64,000 bases of DNA from Streptomyces sp. NBC_01276. GTDB taxonomy: Bacteria > Actinomycetota > Actinomycetes > Streptomycetales > Streptomycetaceae. Below are positions 60,205-64,000 of the stretch, piece by piece. Below the pieces are notes generated by a model, which saw only the letters and a program-made list of their open reading frames with translations, was not told the DNA's origin and did no database searches. The translations under genes were made by a program, and so were the position numbers. Location: positions 4,393,501 through 4,457,500 of the forward strand of contig NZ_CP108442.1 in the NCBI RefSeq assembly GCF_041435355.1. Direction: 5' to 3'. The first letter of the stretch is position 1; every line of letters begins with the position of its first letter.

Positions 60205-60939
60205 TCAGGAGCGGGAGTAGGAGCCGAGGCCGATCAGGCAGTACACGTACTGGTTGATGACGCTTCCGTTGAGCGTGTAGCGGTACGAGAAGGCGTACTC
60301 GGTGTCGGGGTTGCTCTTGCACTGCTCCATGTCCGAGGAGAACGGGAACCTCTGGATCACCTTGTAGTGCGCGTCCGACGCCGAGCAGGAGACCTCCTTG
60401 ACGTCGTCCACCCGCTGGGCCGTCTCCGAGTCCGGGAGCCGGCCGTTCAGGCAGGTGCCCTTGTCGAAGGGGGTGGGGGCTTCCGTGGTGGGGGTGGGGA
60501 GGGGGAGTGCAGGGAGGGTGGGGAGGGTGGGGAGGGAAGTGCTCGGCGCGTAGGTGTCGGTGGGGGTCGGGTACGGGTCCCGGGTGGTCGGGGCGGAGTA
60601 CGTGGGGGTGTGGGAGGCCGTGTTCTTCGAGTCGTCGTCCTTGCCGTCGTTCGTCACGACGATGGCGATGATCACGGCCGCCACGACGCCCAGCCCGAGC
60701 AGGCAGCCCAGTGGGCTCGACTTCTTCGGCGTTGCGGGTGTGGCGGGCGGCGCCCCCGTCGGTGTGACCCGGACCCGGAGCAGCACCTCGTTCTCGCCGA
60801 AGCGGGCGCGGACCAGGTCGCCGTCGCGCGACGGCGGGATGCGCAGGCGGGCCGTGCCGTTGGGCAGGGGGACGGTGACGATCGTGCCCTCGGCGGCCTG
60901 CTGTGGGGTGAGCGGTAACTGGATTTCCTGCGGAGACAC
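60205..60939 (-). CDS. Single-pass membrane protein with DnaJ-C-like N-terminus
   Basis: 244 residues from the GTG at 60939, with GAGGAG 7 nt upstream; ORF open a few codons more. The N-terminus resembles the C-terminal beta domain of DnaJ (IQLPLTPQQAAEGTIVTVPLPNGTARLRIPPSRDGDLVRARF). A membrane helix follows (GCLLGLGVVAAVIIAIVV), then a Thr/Pro-rich linker and an outer domain with paired cysteines (GTCLNGRLPDSETAQ, VSCSASDAHYKVIQRFP, EQCKSNPDTEYAF, YCLIGLGSYS). Layout similar to septum/division-type lipoprotein relatives. Function unknown. Confidence 0.7.
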   Translation of the reverse strand: MSPQEIQLPLTPQQAAEGTIVTVPLPNGTARLRIPPSRDGDLVRARFGENEVLLRVRVTPTGAPPATPATPKKSSPLGCLLGLGVVAAVIIAIVVTNDGKDDDSKNTASHTPTYSAPTTRDPYPTPTDTYAPSTSLPTLPTLPALPLPTPTTEAPTPFDKGTCLNGRLPDSETAQRVDDVKEVSCSASDAHYKVIQRFPFSSDMEQCKSNPDTEYAFSYRYTLNGSVINQYVYCLIGLGSYSRS

Positions 60940-61350
60940 CGGCGGACTCCTCACGGTGGACGGGCGTGCGGAAGCCGTCGACCGGGCCCCCGCGGGGGAT
61001 TCTGCCCAGTGGGGGAGGCCTGACGCAGGCGTTCCGGCAGGCCGTTGCCAGGTGGTTACCGACCGTGGGCCGCGATGAAGTCCGCCCGCTCGGGGGAGGC
61101 GGGCAGGGGGGCCACGGCTGGCCGCCGCGGGCCGGGTGAGGGCGGCGCGCGGCAGGTCGCCGTCGTAGACGTACGCGTCCAGCAGCGGGTCCTCCAGCAG
61201 GAGGGGGGCGGGGGACGGGGTGCCGATTCTCCCCGGTGGGTGTGGGCAGGGGGTGGGAGGTGGGTGAAGAAGCGGTCCGGGGGGTGTTCGGGGTCGTTAC
61301 CCGTGCGTAGATTACCGGCGGTAACCCCGGAACGACCGAGGAGAACAGCC
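60940..61350. other. Intergenic region with coding-like remnant
   Basis: No intact gene is seen in this 411-bp stretch. On the minus strand, fragments LLLEDPLLDAYVYDGDLPRAAL (about 61205..61140) and, in another frame, PLPASPERADFIAAHGR ending at a TAA near 61056 look like a decayed C-terminal coding end, but neither has a start and the family is unknown. A 13-bp palindrome (61312..61324) lies near the acyl-CoA synthetase start. Confidence 0.4.
61312..61324. promoter_or_regulatory. Palindrome upstream of the acyl-CoA synthetase gene
   Basis: TTACCGGCGGTAA is a perfect 13-nt palindrome 26 bp before the GTG start. Overlapping GTTACCC and GGTAACCC elements flank it. Candidate operator for a TetR/GntR-type fatty-acid regulator (inference). 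Confidence 0.5.
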
Positions 61351-63210
61351 GTGGAAGCCGAGCCGAAACTGGTCGAGCCCCTCAAGACGACCGTCGCCGG
61401 GGTGGTGCGCGAGGTGGCGGTCCCCGCCCTCGCCGGGATGCCGGTGAGCGGCTCGCTCGGGGACCTCCCCTTCGAGAACGCCCGCCAGGCCCCGCACGAG
61501 CCCGTACTCGCCCGCAAGGAGCCCGACGGCACCTGGCGCGACGTCACCGCCGCCGAGTTCGCCCGCGAGGTGCTCGCCGTCGCCAAGGGGCTCATCGCCG
61601 AGGGCCTCCAGGAGGGCGACCGGCTCGCGATCATGGCCCGGACCACCTACGAGTGGACGCTGCTGGACTTCGCCGGCTGGGCCGCCGGGCTGGTGACCGT
61701 ACCGATCTACCCCACCTCCTCGGCCCTCCAGGCGCGCTGGATCATCCACGACTCCGGGGCCGTGGCCTGCGCCGTCGAGGACACCGCGCAGGCCCGCATC
61801 ATCAGCGCCGAGCGCGCCAACCTGCCCTGGCTCGCGCACCTGTGGGAGTTCGACACCGGGGCGGTCGCCCGGCTCGTCAAGGCCGGGGAGCACCTGCCCG
61901 ACGCGATCGTGCACGCCCGCAGGTCCACCCGTACACCGCAGTCCGTCGCCACGCTCGTCTACACCTCCGGCACCACCGGGCAGCCCAAGGGATGCGTGCT
62001 GACCCACGCCAACTTCTACGCCGAGGTCGACAACGCGGTGGAGCTGCTGCACCCGGTCTTCAAGTCGGTCAGCGAGGACCCGGCCTCCACCCTGCTCTTC
62101 CTCCCGCTGTCCCACATCTTCGGGCGGATGGTCGCCGTCGGCTGCCTGCGGGCCCGCGTCAAACTCGGACACGCGCCGAGCATCACCACCGAGGACCTCC
62201 TCGCCGACCTCGCCGGCTTCCAGCCGACCTTCCTGCTGGCCATCCCCTACGTCCTGGAGAAGGTCTACAACACCGCCCGCGCCACCGCCGAGAAGATGGG
62301 CAAGGGCGCTTCCTTCGACCGGGCCTCCCGCATCGCCCAGAGCGTCGGCGAGGCGCAGAGCGAGGGCAGACGGCCCCCGATGGGCACGCGGGCCGCGCAC
62401 GCCCTGTACGACCCGCTCGTCTACCGCCGCGTCCGCGCCGCCCTAGGCGGCCGCGTCCGCTACGTCCTCAGCGGCGGCTCCCCCCTCGGCCGGCGCCTCG
62501 CCGCCTTCTACACGGGCGCCGGGATCGAGGTCTTCGAGGGCTACGGGCTCACCGAGACGACCGCGGCCGCCACCGTCACCCCGCCGCTGCGCCCCCGGCT
62601 CGGCACCGTCGGCTGGCCGCTGCCGGGGACGGCGGTGCGCATCGCCGACGACGGGGAGGTGCTGTTGCGCGGGGCGCACGTCTTCGCCGGCTACTGGAAC
62701 GTCGCCGCGCAGCAGCCCGGCGACTGGCTGGCCACCGGGGACATCGGCGAGCTCGACGCGGACGGGTACCTCACCATCACCGGCCGCAAGAAGGACGTGA
62801 TCATCACCTCCGGCGGCAAGAACGTCGCCCCCGCCCCCCTGGAGGACTGGCTCCGCGCCCATCCGCTCGTCGGGCAGTGCATGGTCGTCGGCGACAACCG
62901 GCCGTACGTCACCGCCCTGATCACCCTCGAACCGGACGGGCTGGCGCACTGGCGGCAGATGCACAAGAAGCAGGGGGTGCCGATCCGCGAGCTGCTCACC
63001 GACGAGGCCCTGCTCGCCGACCTCCAACGGGCCGTCGACGAGGCGAACGCGCTGGTCTCGCGGGCCGAATCGATACGCCGCTTCGCCGTCCTGCCAGGGG
63101 ACTTCACCGAGGAGCGCGGGCACCTGACGCCGTCGATGAAGCTCAAGCGGGGCGCTGTCGCGCGGGACTACGAGCGGGAGATCGAGGAGCTGTACCGCAG
63201 GGAGCGGTGA
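61351..63210 (+). CDS. Long-chain fatty-acid CoA ligase (acyl-CoA synthetase)
   Basis: 619 residues from the GTG at 61351 with GAGGAG 7 nt upstream; the open frame extends back to 61045 without a ribosome binding site. ATP/AMP motif YTSGTTGQPKGC (about 203-214), FEGYGLTETTAAATV (about 395-409), and the late GRKKDVIITSGGKNVAP and MKLKRG lysine motif near the end identify an FadD-type long-chain acyl-CoA synthetase. It activates fatty acids to acyl-AMP then acyl-CoA for oxidation or lipid synthesis. Membrane-associated. Followed by a secreted hydrolase gene. Confidence 0.93.
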   Translation: MEAEPKLVEPLKTTVAGVVREVAVPALAGMPVSGSLGDLPFENARQAPHEPVLARKEPDGTWRDVTAAEFAREVLAVAKGLIAEGLQEGDRLAIMARTTYEWTLLDFAGWAAGLVTVPIYPTSSALQARWIIHDSGAVACAVEDTAQARIISAERANLPWLAHLWEFDTGAVARLVKAGEHLPDAIVHARRSTRTPQSVATLVYTSGTTGQPKGCVLTHANFYAEVDNAVELLHPVFKSVSEDPASTLLFLPLSHIFGRMVAVGCLRARVKLGHAPSITTEDLLADLAGFQPTFLLAIPYVLEKVYNTARATAEKMGKGASFDRASRIAQSVGEAQSEGRRPPMGTRAAHALYDPLVYRRVRAALGGRVRYVLSGGSPLGRRLAAFYTGAGIEVFEGYGLTETTAAATVTPPLRPRLGTVGWPLPGTAVRIADDGEVLLRGAHVFAGYWNVAAQQPGDWLATGDIGELDADGYLTITGRKKDVIITSGGKNVAPAPLEDWLRAHPLVGQCMVVGDNRPYVTALITLEPDGLAHWRQMHKKQGVPIRELLTDEALLADLQRAVDEANALVSRAESIRRFAVLPGDFTEERGHLTPSMKLKRGAVARDYEREIEELYRRER

Positions 63211-63371
63211 GGCGGACCCCGGCCGGGCACGCCCCGGACCGTCCCCGGACCGCCCCGGACCGTCCCCGGCCGGGGGCAACCCCTCCGGTGGCGGCCGAGG
63301 GGCGGGAGGGGCGGGGCGCGCTTAGTGTGAGCTGGGCTGACCGGTCCGGGGGGTCACCCGAGGAGGGTGCC

Positions 63372-64000
63372 GTGCACCGTTCCCACCGCCGTACCCGCTC
63401 GCACGGCCCCGGCCGTTCCCATACGGACGCGCCCGGCCGTTCCCATGCGGACGCGCCCGGCCGTTCCCATGCGGACGCGCCCGGCCGTTCCCATGCGGAC
63501 GCGCCCGGCCGTTCCCATGCGGACGCGCCCGGCCGTTCCCATACGGACGCGCCCAGCCGTTCCCGTACCGACGCGCCCGGCCGCCCCCGTACCCCCGTCC
63601 GCGCCCGGCTGCGTACGCGTGGGGCCGCCGCGGCCTGTGCGGTCGTGCTGGCCTCCGCCCTCGGGGCGGGCCCCGGCCCCGGCTCCGGGAGCGGATCCGG
63701 CACCCCGTCCCCCGCAGCGGGGTCCATACGGTGGGGGGACTGCCCCGACAAGCCCGTGCCCGACGGCATGACGTGCGGGTCCGTGACCGTCCCCCTCGAC
63801 CACGACGACCCCGCCAAGGGGACCATCCGGGTGGCCCTCGCCCGGATCCCGGCCACCGCCCCCGGCCGGCACCCCCTCGGCTCGCTGCTGCTGAACTTCG
63901 GCGGCCCCGGCGGACGCGGGACCACCTCCCTCGCCGCCGACCCCGAGACCTTCGCGAAGCTCGGCGAGCGCTACGACCTCGTCACCTTCGACCCCCGCGG
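63372..64000 (+). CDS. Secreted alpha/beta hydrolase (tripeptidyl aminopeptidase-like), 3' truncated
   Basis: Open from the GTG at 63372 (GGAGG 5 nt upstream) to the window end; 209 residues visible. The N-terminus (about 14-69) is a run of GRSHADAP octapeptides encoded by 24-bp repeats. It is followed by an anchor or signal-like segment (RTRGAAAACAVVLASALGAG) and the start of an S33-type alpha/beta hydrolase (IRWGDCPDKPVPDGMTCGSVTVPLDH, LLLNFGGPGGRGT and LVTFDPRG). The catalytic triad lies outside the window. Placing repeats before the signal is unusual: no in-frame start lies after them. Confidence 0.8.
   Translation, partial: MHRSHRRTRSHGPGRSHTDAPGRSHADAPGRSHADAPGRSHADAPGRSHADAPGRSHTDAPSRSRTDAPGRPRTPVRARLRTRGAAAACAVVLASALGAGPGPGSGSGSGTPSPAAGSIRWGDCPDKPVPDGMTCGSVTVPLDHDDPAKGTIRVALARIPATAPGRHPLGSLLLNFGGPGGRGTTSLAADPETFAKLGERYDLVTFDPR
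63411..63578. repeat. 24-bp tandem repeat (7 units) encoding GRSHADAP
   Basis: Seven consecutive 24-bp units (63411, 63435, 63459, 63483, 63507, 63531, 63555), five or six nearly identical and the last degenerate (GTACCGACGCG). In frame with the hydrolase gene. The repeats leave several other frames open. Not CRISPR: no spacers. Confidence 0.95.

Noticed and set aside
63411..63578. 24-bp units as a CRISPR array
   Set aside because: No spacers; the units are in frame with a coding sequence.

Overview
The window reads as a stretch of a Streptomyces (or close relative) chromosome. The DNA is very GC-rich with strong G/C preference at third codon positions, GTG starts are frequent, genes are densely packed with ATGA/GTGA stop-start overlaps, and many families are actinomycete-typical (DUF397, XRE-DUF5753, DUF1876, DUF3558, DUF2637, futalosine-pathway menaquinone genes). 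No rRNA, tRNA, CRISPR array, integrase, transposase or prophage was seen, so this looks like core chromosome with accessory genes interspersed.

Layout. 0-5 kb: end of the uroporphyrinogen-III synthase gene, a HEAT-like protein, a DUF397/XRE/ATP-binding regulatory module, and hemB. 5-9 kb: two DUF1876 paralogues flank a DrrAB-type ABC exporter and its divergent TetR regulator. 9-14 kb: tandem VOC protein, an ECF sigma operon, a lipoprotein, an alkaline phosphatase and a frameshifted small gene. 14-22 kb: argS, lysS (class I), a DUF2637 membrane protein and two DUF3558 lipoproteins. 22-32 kb: RtcB ligase, a broken Uma2 gene, a NodB deacetylase under a DasR-like site, SDR, YnfA, an FAD monooxygenase with a Gly-Pro-Gln tail, Mut7-C protein, HxlR regulator with divergent oxidoreductase, an 8-bp tandem array, GNAT and EF-hand proteins. 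33-49 kb: a respiratory/tetrapyrrole block with hemL, a phosphatase, a Tat lipoprotein deacetylase, System II cytochrome c maturation (resA-ccdA-resB-ccsB), then futalosine menaquinone genes (ubiD-, ubiA- and ubiX-type, mqnE) with an Lrp regulator and a rhomboid protease. 49-52.6 kb: a cation symporter preceded by a poly-cysteine leader peptide, and a zinc-ribbon sigma factor. 53-60 kb: a second DUF397/XRE/ATP-binding module, a split helix-turn-helix gene, two single-blade lectin-like secreted paralogues, a ricin-type lectin, and a GntR-DUF1648 pair. 60-64 kb: a DnaJ-C-like membrane protein, a long-chain acyl-CoA synthetase and the start of a secreted hydrolase with 24-bp repeats.

How it fits together. 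HemD, HemB and HemL supply uroporphyrinogen for heme. ResA/CcdA/ResB/CcsB attach heme to c-type cytochromes, and the UbiD/UbiA/UbiX/MqnE proteins make menaquinone that feeds those cytochromes. The most interesting regulatory signals are the poly-Cys leader ORF at 49924..50031 (a candidate cysteine-responsive attenuator for the symporter), the near-perfect DasR element at 24300..24313, and paired operator-like palindromes at divergent regulator genes. Three genes appear frameshifted (13754..14130, 23672..24162, 54990..55954). Several genes carry short tandem repeats at their ends. All functional statements are from sequence reading and family knowledge; no database search was possible.
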